In this document: piece by piece, positions 1 to 12,506 of the stretch
Layout: each line of letters begins with the position of its first letter
Position numbering within the stretch: the first letter of the stretch is position 1
Source of the DNA: Copromyces sp. CBS 386.78
Taxonomy: Eukaryota > Ascomycota > Sordariomycetes > Sordariales > Sordariaceae
DNA length: 64,000 bases
Direction: 5' to 3'
Assembly: GCA_030685235.1 (NCBI GenBank)
Contig: MU839089.1
Location: forward strand, 62,001 to 126,000
Notes under the pieces: model-generated
Seen by the model: only the letters and a program-made list of their open reading frames with translations
What the model was told of the DNA's origin: nothing
Databases searched by the model: none
Program-made: the position numbers and the translations under genes

Positions 1-2490
1 GCAACAACACGATCAATCATTGTGAGGATCACGCCACCATGGATGCGCTTCAGCGTCATCATCTCGAGCATGTAAGCATGGTCATCATCCACCATTCACC
101 AGTTTGGGCAAATGAGATGCTTGCAAAAAAGGCAAACCCCGGGTGCAGCTCCCGTATCATTTCCGGGATTTCTTCCTACAGACTTACTCGGCTTTCCCTG
201 CCGCCACGATCCAGACACTTCAACATAAGAAAGACTTGACGCTTTTGGGCAATGGGGCAGGGCAGTAGATGACCATGTCCTTACCAAAATCGGTGATCCA
301 CAATCGGTGAGAGATATGACCCAGGTGCCGACAAACAAATTCATGGCAAACAGCGTTTCATCTTTCAGGTGTTGCATCACGCAATCCGGGTGCGGTCCCC
401 GTACAGTTTTCTCCCAAACCGTCGTCTTTCCAATTCTCCCGAGTCCTTTCGACTAACCAACTCGTTTTGTTAAAAGAAAAATCCCAGCCCATCCAGGCGG
501 CACTCCCGTGAGCCGTCGTTCCGTTGCAGCATCAGATGTTGAGCAAACATTTCGGCCCTCGGACTCGCTTGCACTGTGACAAACATCTCTCCCACTCACT
601 CCCATGTTCTCACTGTCTTCGAGTCTCTGGCCCCTTCCAGGACGTCCAAGGTCTGCCAGCCTCACGGTGACGTTTTCAATCTCTTGACAAAGCCCGAAGG
701 TTTTGATGCTTACCATGAAAGCACCTCGAAAGCATCGATATTGGGCTACTACGTCTGATAAAAACAAAACCAAAAACAACGGAACGCACTCCTGAAACAG
801 GACAGAGCGGAATGGCAAACTGGACCGATTCCGCACTTCTTTCTCACAATCCACTGTATAGTACCTCGCAATTTCACATATAACGTATGCACGTCGCCAC
901 ACTTGGCCGGTCAACTGATTGACGGCCTTGAAGGATTCATGAATCTCTCCGAGGAGTCCGGGTGCACCTCCCGAATTAGTTTTCTGGCCCGATTCCCGTT
1001 ACAATGGCACAAATGGTTATGGTTGCAGCAGCTCCGCATCCTGTCAACAAGCTTCTTGACAGTCGACACACGGCCAGCCAACCGCCAACTAAACAATCAA
1101 GGAAATGTTCAAACACTGTAACAAACACCACCACCTCTCTCCCACCTTTCCGCACACCATCCTCCTCCTCTCACACCCTTGGGATCTTGACACCCTTGGT
1201 AACCACATGGGCCCGAGCCAGGTCAGCACGAGTTATGCAGCACCCGCCGACACCATCGAAACCAGCAAAGGAAACCTATCAGCCCAGGCCAAACCCTGCC
1301 AAAACCTTCTGGAACACCATTTCCCTGAACTAGCTCGCCATCGGGTACAGTGCCTCCGGCTGAAGAAGAATCCCGAGTTGTGCCTCGCGATGTCGCGCAA
1401 TATGTCTCGCTGCCTTACTGACTTTTACTGTACTCACTGCGCAGCGCACGGTCATTACGGTCTAGGGTGTCCTCGGACATTTCGCTGAATTATGCAGCAG
1501 ACGCTAATCCTCTTCGGTCCTCATGTTTTGGGTCTTATCCATTAACATGTCCACGGTGTCCCTCTGGCCCCCATCTGTACGGTACATTCATCCTCTGTCC
1601 TGTCGAGCCCTGTTGCCATGTGCTGTGCTGCCGCCCACTGGTGCCAAAGGTGCGAAGGCTGCAAAGAGTGGAAGGGTGCACTCCCACACTCCCACACTTC
1701 CGCTCCACTCAAGTTACCATGCCGTGCCGTCGCTGTGTCGTTTCGTTGTCGTTGCCGTTGTTTGCTCGCCGGTCAAGAGAGGCTGCAGGATGTGGCGGTT
1801 TTGGGATTTCTCATTCAGTCCATTCAGAGGCATTCAGTACCGGTATGGCAGTGCGAAACTTGTTCACCGCTCTATGCGCCCCATTGAATCCTCTTTGAAG
1901 CCTCTTTCTCGCTAGTGTGCGAATAGTATTGGTGTTGCTTTTTTCACGTGTTATTCGCAAGAGGTCTTGCTAGGGTGTACTGTAAGTGAAAAGCTCATTT
2001 CACACACATCTATCTCATGGGAAATATCACGGTTTGAATGCACGGAAGATTAACCAGTTTGTCGGGTTTTTGCATTTTCGATTTTGAGTTTTCATGACGA
2101 TAGATGATGCTAATATGCTAAGTTTCTCTCTGAATAACCATATACCAACGAATGCCCGTCTAGATCTAGACAGTATGTTGAGTTTGTAGAAGAAGAGGGG
2201 GATACGTGCTGTGGATGATAAGGGTGATTGATGATAATGAGGATGAACGAGATCGGCTAGCGTGCGTGCGAATAGTAAGTGAGCAAGCAAGCAAGCAAGC
2301 GAATTGAGTAAACGAGCGAATTTCAAGATATACACACTAATTTTCTCGCTAGGCTAGAACCATACAAAATGCGAGAAATGGGGTATCCAATGTGATAAAA
2401 CAATACAAAAAGAAGTCAACATGAAACGAGTCGGTCTGTGTACAAAAAGTGTTGTGTGAGTGATTGTGAGTTTGCTCAGTACCAAATGCA
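1..2490. other. Gene-free left end
   Basis: No open frame here has convincing coding character on either strand. Short frames exist on both strands, but none has introns, recognisable motifs or consistent third-position bias. The last few hundred bases may be 3' UTR of the minus-strand gene ending at 2491. Confidence 0.5.
2283..2300. repeat. (GCAA)n microsatellite
   Basis: A short run of GCAA tetramers (four and a half units). It lies in noncoding sequence downstream of the gene at 2491-3963. Confidence 0.8.
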
Positions 2491-3963
2491 TTATGATGAT
2501 GTGGCACAGAAACTGTCGTGTCGGTCATCGCTTTGTACAGCTCCGAACAGACGAAATTTCCCAAAACCCCGTTCCCGTGTATTGGGGGGCAATGGTGTTT
2601 GGTGGCCCATAATGGCCGAAGTGCGTGAAGACATCCTGTCGCTCGTTCGGCTGCCTGGTCGAATGATTGTGAGACCCGGCCTGATGCAGGATGAATTTTC
2701 ATGTCGGGTTTCGTTATAACCTGCCAATGATTGAGACGAATTTCCGGAGAGCTGGTGCTGGGTTTCGATGAACCTCGATATCCAATTCTGCCATCGTACT
2801 TCAAAGGGCAGGCGTGAGCCGAAGATGGAAGTAGCGGTAACACTCGATCCAGTTTCCCCCGTTGCTGCTTCCTCCCCTTGCTCACTTTCTCGGTAGTGGT
2901 GGTCTGCGTCGACAATTTCCTTCCCTTCAGCCAGTCCAGCCTTGATGCGGCGGGTATTGTTGATATTGCGAATATTCCGGTACGTGTGGGGGTGTTGGTG
3001 GTGCCCTCGACGAATTCTTTGACTTCTTGCGACTTTGCGGCGGCAGACTGGAACGCATACGGGTGCGCTTCTTGAGACGTGGCTTGTAGAGCTCGTTTTG
3101 GCGACGTTGAACCCTCCTGTATCATGGGTCAGTTTCAATCCACCTTTCAAATAAGCCATGATTCTCATAACATACACTGCCTTCTTCAATTCCTCCTCAT
3201 CGAAAGCGGCCTGATCCTTCATGAGAGCAGATGCGTTGTCGTTCTCGGGAGTCGCTTGTCTCTTCTCGAGGACTGTTGCAAGCCAATCGCGAGTCTGGCT
3301 GGGTTGAAGTATCGATCGCTCTTCGACCTTTGGATCCTCCTCCGCAACCAGTTCAATTTCGGTAACCACCGGTCGGCTGTCGTCGATTCTGGGAAAGTCG
3401 TCGGCGATTTCGGGTAGGGCGGCTTCGGACAAAACGCTGAGGGCGGGCGAACCAGGACCGGAGCCTGGACACGGGATGTAGTCGACGTATGCCTTCTCCC
3501 GCACCATGTACAAATCGGAACTCAAAGGAACTGCGACATGTTCGTATCGCTCTGGCGTCTTTACAAATACGTTCACAACTGAAAGCGAGCCAAGACTCCA
3601 TAGATGTTCTCCGGAAAGGGGCGTTCTGGAATGGGAGGAATCATTGCTGTGACAGATGCCGTGGAACTGAAATGGTTCTCGTGAAACAGTAGGGCTTAGA
3701 GGCGGCGTCGAATCGGATAGCGGTCGTTGTTGCCAGATGGATGAGAAACTTTGTGTAACACTGGTGTCCGTCAAGTCAATGTCAGCTGCCATGTGGCCCA
3801 AGGTCGGACACACTTGTTCTACTGACCTCTCATCATCATGCTCGGTTGGGATAAAGTCGTCGAAGAGACTCGGCTCGCCGTCGTAGGCCTCGTGAAACTT
3901 GTCGAGGTTACGGCGAAGGACAAGGCCGCAATAGCTGAAGTCGAGCAGATTGAGGGCCGCCAT
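2491..3963 (-). CDS. Hypothetical protein, 490 aa, unrecognised
   Basis: A single uninterrupted minus-strand frame runs from an ATG at 3963 to a TAA at 2491. I do not recognise the protein. The N-terminal 60 residues are mixed hydrophobic and acidic. The middle is rich in Ser, Pro, Asp and Glu, followed by a short charged helix-like stretch (around residues 250-275, EEELKKAVYVMRIM) and a basic Arg/His-rich stretch. Between about 4.0 and 5.3 kb upstream the DNA is GC-rich and gene-free, which fits a long promoter or 5' UTR. An alternative frame overlaps the 3' half (to about 2349), so a missed intron or frameshift around 2900-3130 cannot be excluded. It has neither the Y nor the W module of the array and is probably unrelated to it. 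Confidence 0.55.
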   Translation of the reverse strand: MAALNLLDFSYCGLVLRRNLDKFHEAYDGEPSLFDDFIPTEHDDERSVEQVCPTLGHMAADIDLTDTSVTQSFSSIWQQRPLSDSTPPLSPTVSREPFQFHGICHSNDSSHSRTPLSGEHLWSLGSLSVVNVFVKTPERYEHVAVPLSSDLYMVREKAYVDYIPCPGSGPGSPALSVLSEAALPEIADDFPRIDDSRPVVTEIELVAEEDPKVEERSILQPSQTRDWLATVLEKRQATPENDNASALMKDQAAFDEEELKKAVYVMRIMAYLKGGLKLTHDTGGFNVAKTSSTSHVSRSAPVCVPVCRRKVARSQRIRRGHHQHPHTYRNIRNINNTRRIKAGLAEGKEIVDADHHYRESEQGEEAATGETGSSVTATSIFGSRLPFEVRWQNWISRFIETQHQLSGNSSQSLAGYNETRHENSSCIRPGLTIIRPGSRTSDRMSSRTSAIMGHQTPLPPNTRERGFGKFRLFGAVQSDDRHDSFCATSS

Positions 3964-6900
3964 TGTGGGGTGAGAGCAGCAGGCTCTCGACGGGATGATG
4001 GTTGTTGAAGTGTGTGAGGATGATACTTGTAAGGCTGATGGAGGCCAGGGGACTAGGGTCGAGAGGACGGGAGGGAGTCGGTTGGTTTTGATGGAAAGAG
4101 AAACAAAGGTGGAACTTGGATGGAGACCAAATGGTGGAGATGGCTATCCTCTAGTAAGGAGGCCCTGACTCCACACCCATCAATGAACAGGCGAGGATGC
4201 TGGGCAACTGGACGAGGATGGAAGCGATACTAGTAGTTGCTAGCGCAGCGCATTCTCGGGCTCCCTTCCCCAGACCCGGACAGCTTTATTACGCAAGCGG
4301 AGCGTTGGCTGATCGCCAGGAAGTGAGAAGCCGCCAGCGCTTGAGAGGGCCTGGATTGGTGTCCGGTGCTAGCGGGGGAGTGTGAGATTTGGGTTTCTTG
4401 ATCAATAGAAGCCGGGCCCGACACTCTTGATCCAACAAAGCGGGACGGACTGAAACTAGAACAGCAGGCTCGGTACTGGGATGATGGGATGACTGGGTCA
4501 ACCTTGTGCGAGCTATTGTGCTGCCGATGCAGACGAGTGCATCATGGGGATGGGAGATGATGGGATGGATGCCAGGTGGTTATTGCTTGGGCCCGAGCAG
4601 AGGGTATGGTAGGTTGGGGGCAGCGACCCAGTTCCCCGGGAGAAGAGGTGGAGCGAGGTGAAGGGCGTGTGTTGTCTTGTCTCTGACGGGAGTGAGGTGT
4701 GTGTCTGTCTGCGAGACAACGGCCGGACGGGCTGCTGCTGCTGGCGACACGGACAAAGAGACTGGCTGGGAGAGGGAGAGATGGAATTGGAGGATTGAGG
4801 GCAGGATGAGTTGACGATTGGGATTGGATTCCGGTTGCTGGATTGTGGACGATTGGGCCACGAGCGGGGGGAAACAGTCCAAACCAGCATTCAACGGGGG
4901 AGAAGGCATGCAACCAAAAGAGAAATGCAAAGGCTTGCGAAAAAGTGGCGGACCGCTGGTGGGATGGACTCGATGGTGTGTTTGGTGGTACTGGCAAAAC
5001 CGGCACTGCGCACACTGGCGTGAGTCCGCTTGACTGGTAACTGTTTCTCTCAAACTACCACCTGACGGCAGTCGGACCAAGTGGGAGGGACTGGAGGGGG
5101 AGGATTGGGAATTTGCGAATTGGAAACAAAATGGACGAATCCATCCGTGCCATGTTCCCTTCTCTTCAGGCCTTTCTTTCCCCGCGGCGCGCAACAAAAC
5201 AGCAGAGATTCCCAAAGAGAGGCAGTCGAGCGAAGCGGCGGAGAGTTGCCAAAGCCCGTACACTAGGGTGTGCCAAGGGGTAGGCGAATGGGCAGGTGTA
5301 TTACAGTCTTTTACCCCTATTATTGCAACACAATTCCTGCAGCGACTTTTCTTGCAATTCAATGGTGCACCAGAATCAGGGAGACTGGGGGTTGGGCGCT
5401 GGAATCTGACCGAATCCAGAATCTTTATAACCCTAACCCTCTAACTTAACGGCCCGAAACAACTGCGAGCATCTGTCAGCACCCCTGTTTATGCAAATTT
5501 CGGCCCGAAACTGTCGTAATAAACAGTTAGCAGTCCCAGCATGGGCCTGTAAATGCTGCACCCAACTGGCTGTGCAATAAGTAGGGCTCTAGCATAAGGA
5601 GGGGGGTTGCAATAGCAGGGGTAAAGACTGTACCAAGCAACCGCCAAGCGAGCCCTCTTTCGCTCTTGCTGCTTTGGCTGCTTTTTTGGGCCCCTGGTCG
5701 TCCAGTGTTTCACCTGGACAGCCTGGCTAATGGCTGGAAAACAAAGGGAAAGAAGAAAAGAGACCACCTTCCACCTCACTTCCTGCGGATGGCGGGGCCG
5801 TCGGTTTTGCGGTGCTTTCTAGTCTCGAGGCCCTTTTGCACGGCTAGGCCAGAAACAGCTGCCAACTGCGTCCCAACAAGCGAGTGCACCACGGCAACGC
5901 GAACGATACTGTGCCAGACGTCTGTCGCTCATAGAAATGTGACAAAAATAAAAGAGAGTAGGAAATGAGAACAAATACAAGGCAAAGAGGCCAGGGGACA
6001 ACCCAGGGTTCCCAGCCAAGCAATGGCCCCAAACGGGTAAGGTGTGTATGCACCATTCTCCATTCTGAGTGGTCGTCCGCTCGCCTGTGGTCGCTCCAGA
6101 CCAATGACGTGAGGAAGATCATCGGCAACGACGGCAGCGTCCGCGGTGCGCTTCCAACGACAGGACAAGGGAGGCACGGAGCTGGCACACTGAGCATCAT
6201 GAACGCTGGAGAGTAGGTAAGGTACGCTTCCTGGAGGGGCCCGGATTTTCGGATTTATTGGAAAGGCCAGGGTCCCAAAGGCCCTGGAAGTGCTCAAAAG
6301 GGCACCCAGTACAGTGCTCCTCCGACCTCCGGGGCGCTGGAAAGATAAAAGACAAAAGTCGAGACAAAAAAACCATCAAAAGGGCTCGGCTCCGGCCCTG
6401 TCCAATTGATCTCTCTTTTTCCTTCCTCGACTTTGTAAAAAAAGACGAGATGCAAGGAGGACCAAGACATATTATTTCCTCGGGTTGTCATTTTCCGTCT
6501 CGACTCTTTTGTTTCCTCCTTCCCAAGACCGGCGTGGAAGCGGCAAGCACTGCAGGCAGAGGCGGACCAGCCGACCGACATGCGCCTGCAATTTTCTCTT
6601 GGGCAGTTTTGGGCGCTGAAAAGGCAGCAAAAGCACTTGCCCCATTCTGACTGACAGGCCGACAGGCTTCAGGAATGAAGACAAGGATTGACACACCTTT
6701 TTTATTGACGGGCATTTCCCACGTCGTCGACAACAGACAGATCGGACACCCGGCGACAAAAGAAATCTCACAGACCATAAAAAGATTGGTCATTTGCACA
6801 AGCGCGACACCTCAGACACGGCCAGGAGTCCAGGACTGTCTGGAGCACACGGGGCGACTGGAAGCGCTCCCGAATATGATGAGCGCAGGCTTCGAGGGGC

Positions 6901-7793
6901 CGAGGGAGGCCTGAGGTCCGAAGGATATCAAAGGGGTCACTTTTGGTTGGCAATGGTCGTCCTCGAGTGGTGGGACCATAATGACGCACGTTGCAGGAGT
7001 TCGCAGTCGATCTAGCTCACAAGGAGAAACGAGCTCCGTCCCCAGCTCCTCCCAGAGCCGTTCAGGTTGAGACGGCGGGGGAGGGTAGTAAGGTAGCGAC
7101 GACTCGGATGTCTTCCCACTGTTTCCACTGTGGACGCTGCACCTTGTGCATATTGGAAGGCTCCATCCAGACCTCCTTCCCCCGCGGCGGCGGAACAAAC
7201 ACACAACATTCCGCGCCTCTAGCGTGCTCGCTTTAAGTGCTTGCACTGGGGCTATAGACAGGGGGGCTATAGCCTGGACAAGGGATGTCTTGCCAAGTCG
7301 AACTTGAGCTTCTTTTCGTGGAAGTGCCTGCCACTCATCTTGCATTTTTCCTCCTTCTCGCTTCCATCCCTTGGGACAAAAGCAATCGAGTGCTCGATCG
7401 CTCAATACTCGAGAGTCAGCGAGATCACCATCAACTACCACGGCACCGCACGTGCGAGGATACCCAGGAGTGCGGCATTAGGTTCTTTATACCTTGGTCC
7501 TGATGCCTGTCTTGGGACCACACCCCACTTTGTGCAAATTTGCGAGATGCACATCACAAAATCCCGAGCGGGCAAGTGCATCAGGCGGGCACAGCAGGCA
7601 CAGGAGCAACAGCCCGAGCAGCAGCAGCAGCAGGAGCGGAGCACACCGCAGCACAGGCACACTCTCGAAAGCGGAAAGAATGTTACACGATGCACCAATC
7701 AAGTGACCAGGGCGCTTTCAGATAATGCATCATCGTTCATGCAACGCCCCAAGCACTCACTTCCCCAGCACTCTTCAAACACACTGACACACA

Positions 7794-8183
7794 GGGCGCG
7801 TTTGGTTCAACCAACAACTTTTCCATCTGTTTTTGACAGGGGTAGAGGAGGGTACAACGCGTCAGTTGCGTGCCGTAGATGGCGCTTTGTACCCTGTCAA
7901 CTAACAAAACGCTCTATCTTCATGGTCCAACCGTGAAGATAGAAACCAACAGAATGAACTATCACCATACCGGATTAGGAAGTTGATAAGACCTCATGCA
8001 AGCACATGCACGGCGCATACAGGGGAGGTACGGCCAAGAGACTGGTGCATTCAGCATACAGGGGGGTTACAGGGGATAAAGGAGGTCCGACGCCGGATCT
8101 ATCTTACGATTTGCAATGTGTTGGCTGACAGGGATAATTTCCCCATACAAACTTTCGTTTTGATGGTTGAACCAAACACGCCC
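7794..8183. mobile_element. MITE-like element with TIRs, 390 bp
   Basis: The two ends are inverted copies of each other. The left end begins GGGCGCGTTTGGTTCAACCA and the right end, read in reverse complement, begins GGGCGTGTTTGGTTCAACCA, one difference in 20. Both are flanked by ACA (7791-7793 and 8184-8186), a possible 3-bp target duplication. The interior has no coding capacity but contains two hairpins: a GGGTACAA/TTGTACCC pair around 7850-7900, and an exact 9-bp inverted repeat at 7914-7942. A short TIR, a 3-bp duplication and no transposase suggest a PIF/Harbinger-type MITE; the superfamily is an inference. Confidence 0.65.
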
Positions 8184-9084
8184 ACAATGGAAACCTCCTA
8201 ACGCAGCTAGAAAATCCCTTCCCATCCTGATGGCATCCTGATGGACCCATAAGGGTACGGCGCCCGAACGGAAACCTCGTTCAAAACAGAAATACCCTCC
8301 GTCATCATTACCATGATTCTCATCTCAACAATTAGCATGCGATGCATCAAGAAGGTGCTCCGCGCATGGTCTGTTCGGCTATCGTAACCGTCTACTCCGG
8401 CACACGGTGAAGAAAGAGGATCATCCAGCTCCAGCTTGTCCAGGCTTGTCCAGGCACAGTCCTTTTCTTCTTCCCGGTTTCCCACGCCTCCGAGCTAACG
8501 CCCAGTCGCGCTTGTTTAGTCCAAGTTAATGCTGATCAAGCCATGTTGCCACTATGTTACCATGTTTTCATGTTGCCATGCCTCCTTCGGCCGAGTTTGG
8601 TCCGTTGTTCAGAAGAAATCGTCTCTTCAAGAAATCGTATCGTCCGTCGTGCGTTCATTCCAACATGATACGAGGCGTGTCGTGTCCAGGGCAAATCCAG
8701 ATCTAAATCCTGTTGGTGTTGGTTCTTTCGTCAGCGAGTGAGTGAGGCTATTCTCGTACCAGGCCAGGCTCCAGGGAAACTAGTCTCCTAGTTAGTGTAC
8801 ACTACTTGCCGGTTTTCTTTCCTTTTTTTGTCTCATCACCTCGGCATCGTCAAGAAGGTATGTACAGTAGTTTCCTCGGTAGTTCGTTGATTACTATAGC
8901 AGGGGTATGTAAGTTCGTTAGAGTGAGACCTCGTCAGGCATCTGCATCATATCATATACACTTGTTAACTGTGAGACCTCATTATCACTGTCAGGCATAT
9001 TGAACATTAGTATCACTCGTTCACCTTGCACAAGAGGGCCGGTTGAAGTTGGAGAAAGCTATATGTGTTTTGTTTTGACTTCCA

Positions 9085-9270
9085 ACACTCTTAGCTATCT
9101 CTTTTTCCCAATTAAAAAAAAAACATTTCCGTCCATAACGTTTCCCGTCCAAGATGATCCTCCATGTCTGTTTCGTTTCAACGTCTTGAACCTCCTAGTT
9201 GACTCTCTTTTCCCAATCCAAACCATTTCCCGTCCATGACCTTTCCCGTCCGATATGATCCTCCGTGAAA
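9085..9270. repeat. Degenerate tandem duplication, about 100 bp
   Basis: Two imperfect copies about 103 bp apart each contain CTCTTTTTCCCAAT-like sequence, then ATTTCCCGTCC, then a second CCCGTCC and GATGATCCTCC or GATATGATCCTCC. No coding frame is involved. It lies about 250 bp downstream of the 3' end of AG1. Confidence 0.55.
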
Positions 9271-9513
9271 ACCCAGTTAACCCGTCCAAGCACCACTGTG
9301 CTCCCTGTAGGTCCTCCAAATCGCCCATCTCATCAGATCCCGTTCCCCCTCATGATTCCTTGGTAAGGTAAGTGGCGTTCCGACCATCCGGTCATATTGC
9401 CTCAAGACTCTTCCAATGGCGCCGCCCACTCCCTGTTCTTGTTGCCCCTTGTCTTTGTCTCTCGCTTCTCGACCGCCGACTGGCTGAAATCCGAGATTGT
9501 GATGATCTGGAGC

Positions 9514-12506
9514 TCAGAAGAAATCATCTTCTCCAAACTCGACGATCGTGTTGATAGGGCGAGCATCGTGTCGCCAGCTGATGAACCAGCGGAGTTCCCG
9601 TGCGTCCAGGGGCCTGTACTCGGGCCCAGCGAGGCGGAAGTACCAATGGTCGTCACTCCCGCGAACGTACTCTGCAAAGGACGAGTTCTCGGCCGGGCAG
9701 GGGATGTGTTCCATGACTTCCCAGGTGGGCGGCATCTCATCGGCGGTGTACCATCTCTCGAGAATGGATTCCTCCTCATCGTCGATGGTGGTGTCTGCTG
9801 CGTCGTTGTTGGTGACTTCTTCGGTGACGTCCCTGGTGTTTTGTACTTCCAGGATAGATTCCTCCTCCTCTTGAACCATTACTTCAGGCTCGTCCCATGG
9901 CACCCTTGGAAGCGGGAGTCGGTCGTCGATGCTCTCGGTGAAATCTTCTGTGATGTCGTTGCTATCCTGGATCTCCTGAACTGCACCCTTCTCTTGAAAG
10001 CTGGGTTCTTCGTCGTCGTCCCAAGGGACCCATGGAAGTGGTTGCTGCTCGTCGATCGCAGCCTCAGTGGTCTCAGTAGTTGTAGTCGCGGGCTCCTCCT
10101 CCTCCTCATCATCCCACGGCAGTGACAGCTCCTCCTCTTGCTTAACCGCTTGCCCTATGGATTCCTAACCCACAGTGGCAATAGGCTCCTCTTTGGTAAT
10201 GGGTTCTTCGACAATGGATTCCTCTTCGGCAATGGACTTTTTGGCAACGTGCTCTCTCTCGTCCTGAAGCTTTGCCGCGGCTTGGATAGCGACTTGATGG
10301 AGTTTTTGTGGCAGAGAAGCCACATCGCCCACAATGAAGGCCAGCAGCTCTTCGTACTCTTCCCAGTTGAGATGGTCCACCGAGCCATCGTCGTTGTAAA
10401 AATACCAGTTGCCGCACGAGAGTTTGGCGTACTTGGGACCGCCGGGCCGCTCCAAGATTGCCAGAATGTCCAGATCCTCGGGAGCGTCGTCCGAATAGTA
10501 GTAGGGTGTTTCAATGTCCCTTGGGTCGTAGGAGGACGTCGAGCTGGTGTTGCGGCAGCTCATGGGCGAAGGTGATGGGCTTTCTTCTTTGAGTAGCCGT
10601 CTGTCGTAGTGGATATTCTCGCCCGACTGGGCGATAGGAGCGAAGTCGATCCTGGTGGGCGTCTTGCTAGAAAGAGCGATGGTGAAGCCGGCCATGGCCT
10701 GATACTCGTAGGTATGGTCCGGGCTCGAGTAGACTGTTGCTGGCGATCCGGGATCAGTGGCAGTGGTTTTGGTACAGTTGGTCTCGTTGCTGTCCTTGGT
10801 ATCGTCCGTATCCTCGCTGGTGTTGGTCCTATGAATAGTTAGTAAAGACACTTCAGCAAATTGTGAGATGGTGAGGGTGACTTACTCGTTGGACACTTTG
10901 CGAGTGTGAAAAAAGGGCTCTCCAACAGGGGAGGCGAAGATTGGCTTGTGGGCGCGAGGGCCGGTCGGGGTTTCCGGAGCTGGAGAGCTCGTAAAGATCA
11001 TCGGGCCCAGGGTCGCGAAGTTCTCGGGTGAATGGCGGATTGCAGCGTTCTCCGGGGTCTCGACCAGGAAGCCGGATGGAGTGAAGCGGGTGGAAGCGGC
11101 CTTGGTGATCTCCTGGATTGGCAAGTTGTCCGGACTTTCGATCAGAAAGCCGGATTCGGTGAACTTGGGGGACCCCTTACCGGCGGGGGCGGGAGAAGCC
11201 GCGCGGGTGGGAGACTCGGGCGGGGTGGGCGGTGTGGGCCGGGTGTCGACCTCGATTTGCATTGCGATGGCGACGACATTCTCCTCCGAGTCGGAGAACG
11301 CCTCCAGATCCTCCTCATCCCACTTCTGGAATGTTGCCTCAATGTCTTTTGCGAGCTCGATGGTGTGCTCTACCGGGTCGCTGAAACACTCGACCTTTTC
11401 CAGCTCGTCGCACAGTCGGTGGACTTTGTTCGCAAAGGCAATGATGTCCTCCGTATCGGAGAAGTCCTCAGCTGAGTTGAGGCTGCTGTCTTCTTCGTCA
11501 CCAAAAGATCGCGGGAACTCGATGTGCTCCTCTTCATTGCTGTCGTTGATATCGTCGTCCTTGAATGTCTGGGTGGAGACTGTCGCAAAATTAGCTTCGA
11601 TCCCTTTGTGCCGGAGTTTCATCTTGACTTACCAATCTTTGTCTCGGGACGGGCCGATGGGATATCTTCCTCATCCACCTCGTAAATGGTGGGGAGTTTG
11701 CAGATGGCAGTGAAGTCTATTTTGATGTTAGCTTTGATCTATTCGTTCCTTTTGGAGTTTGATCTTGACTTACCATGATGAGGACCGAAACGGGCCGCAG
11801 CGTTAACTTCCTTTGCCAAGGGAATAAGGAGTTTGGCCTTGGGCCCAGAAATGATGGCGGGATTCGCGGGAGGGAGGTTGACAAGGTACATCTTGTCCTC
11901 GGCAAGATATTTCTCGAAGCTCTTGCGATCTAAGACATCAGAAGCCAGGCCGCCAAAAGAGGTGTCGTCGGAGATAGTCGACTTTGCGTCGTCGATGGAG
12001 CTCGTGGTAGGAATCGAGACCTCGACAATGTCGAAGGTCGGGCGGGTATGACGATAAATGTGGGCTTCCTCTTCAGTGAGAGCGATGGATTCGAAATGCT
12101 CCCTGTCGATTTGGGAATCCATAATGGGGCCGTTGATGTGGGTGGTGTCCGCGGGGATATCGATGGGCTGCGAGCTGTTGATATGAGCCGTAGGAATGGC
12201 GGCATCGACTGGAGCAGCGACCTGTTGGATGAGGGTGATGGCGGATGTGTCGACTGTGGATGTGTCGTCCTCGAGAGTGGTGATCCTCAAAGCGACGGTG
12301 ATGATGATGGCGGCGAGGGCGGCCAGGGAAGTGTTGCCCGTCAGGGTCGAGATGATGACCATGCCCATGATTGCGTTCAGAGTAGTGACTTTGTTGTCCG
12401 CAGGCTGAAGATCGTGGATGTCGTGGTAGTTGCGAATGTCGGCAATGTCGATCATCTTGTTGTCGATAATGTGCGCAAGCGCAGAAGTTCCGGTAGTAGG
12501 AGACAT
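9514..12506 (-). CDS. AG1: two-Y-module protein with in-frame TAG (724 aa + extension)
   Basis: Four exons join in frame: 12506-11774, 11716-11633, 11579-10886 and 10828-10165. The introns are 57, 53 and 57 bases with GTAAGT donors and CTAAC/CTAAT-like branch points. The product is 724 aa to a TAG at 10167-10165. The same frame then stays open for 216 more codons to a TGA at 9514. The N-terminus has a hydrophobic stretch (about residues 45-75). A family motif (SFEKYLAEDKM) sits near residue 205, and a Y module (RPGGPKYAKLSCGNWYF) lies about 100 residues before the TAG. After the TAG comes acidic, Trp-rich linker and a second Y-like module (DDHWYFRLAG). Function unknown. The exon structure is well supported; whether the extension is translated is an inference. 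Confidence 0.75.
10155..10175 (-). promoter_or_regulatory. AG1 TAG recoding hairpin
   Basis: On the minus strand, bases 10175-10167 pair with 10163-10155: nine base pairs in a row, two of them G-U. The three-base loop is AGG (10166-10164). The loop A is the middle base of the TAG codon and the closing pair is T-A. GAA TCC follows the stop. Confidence 0.6.

Larger units (their letters stand above)
3964..9513. other. Gene-free 5.5-kb stretch
   Basis: I see no supportable coding gene. It holds GC-rich sequence 5' of the 2491-3963 gene, a CAG-rich tract near 7,620-7,640, a MITE-like element (7794-8183) and a degenerate tandem duplication near 9.1-9.3 kb. Several frames over 200 codons occur on both strands but lack motifs and introns. 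Confidence 0.5.

Noticed and set aside
2349..3125. Overlapping frame of 258 codons in the 2491-3963 gene
   Set aside because: The longer single frame has better codon character at its 3' half; no plausible intron joins the two frames, although an error here cannot be excluded.
5424..5445. Telomere-like CCCTAACCCT
   Set aside because: Only two units inside ordinary sequence; far too short for a telomere or interstitial telomeric array.
7241..7936. Plus-strand frame of 231 codons with a Gln run
   Set aside because: The Gln run is a CAG tract, and the frame runs into the MITE-like element; no other coding sign.
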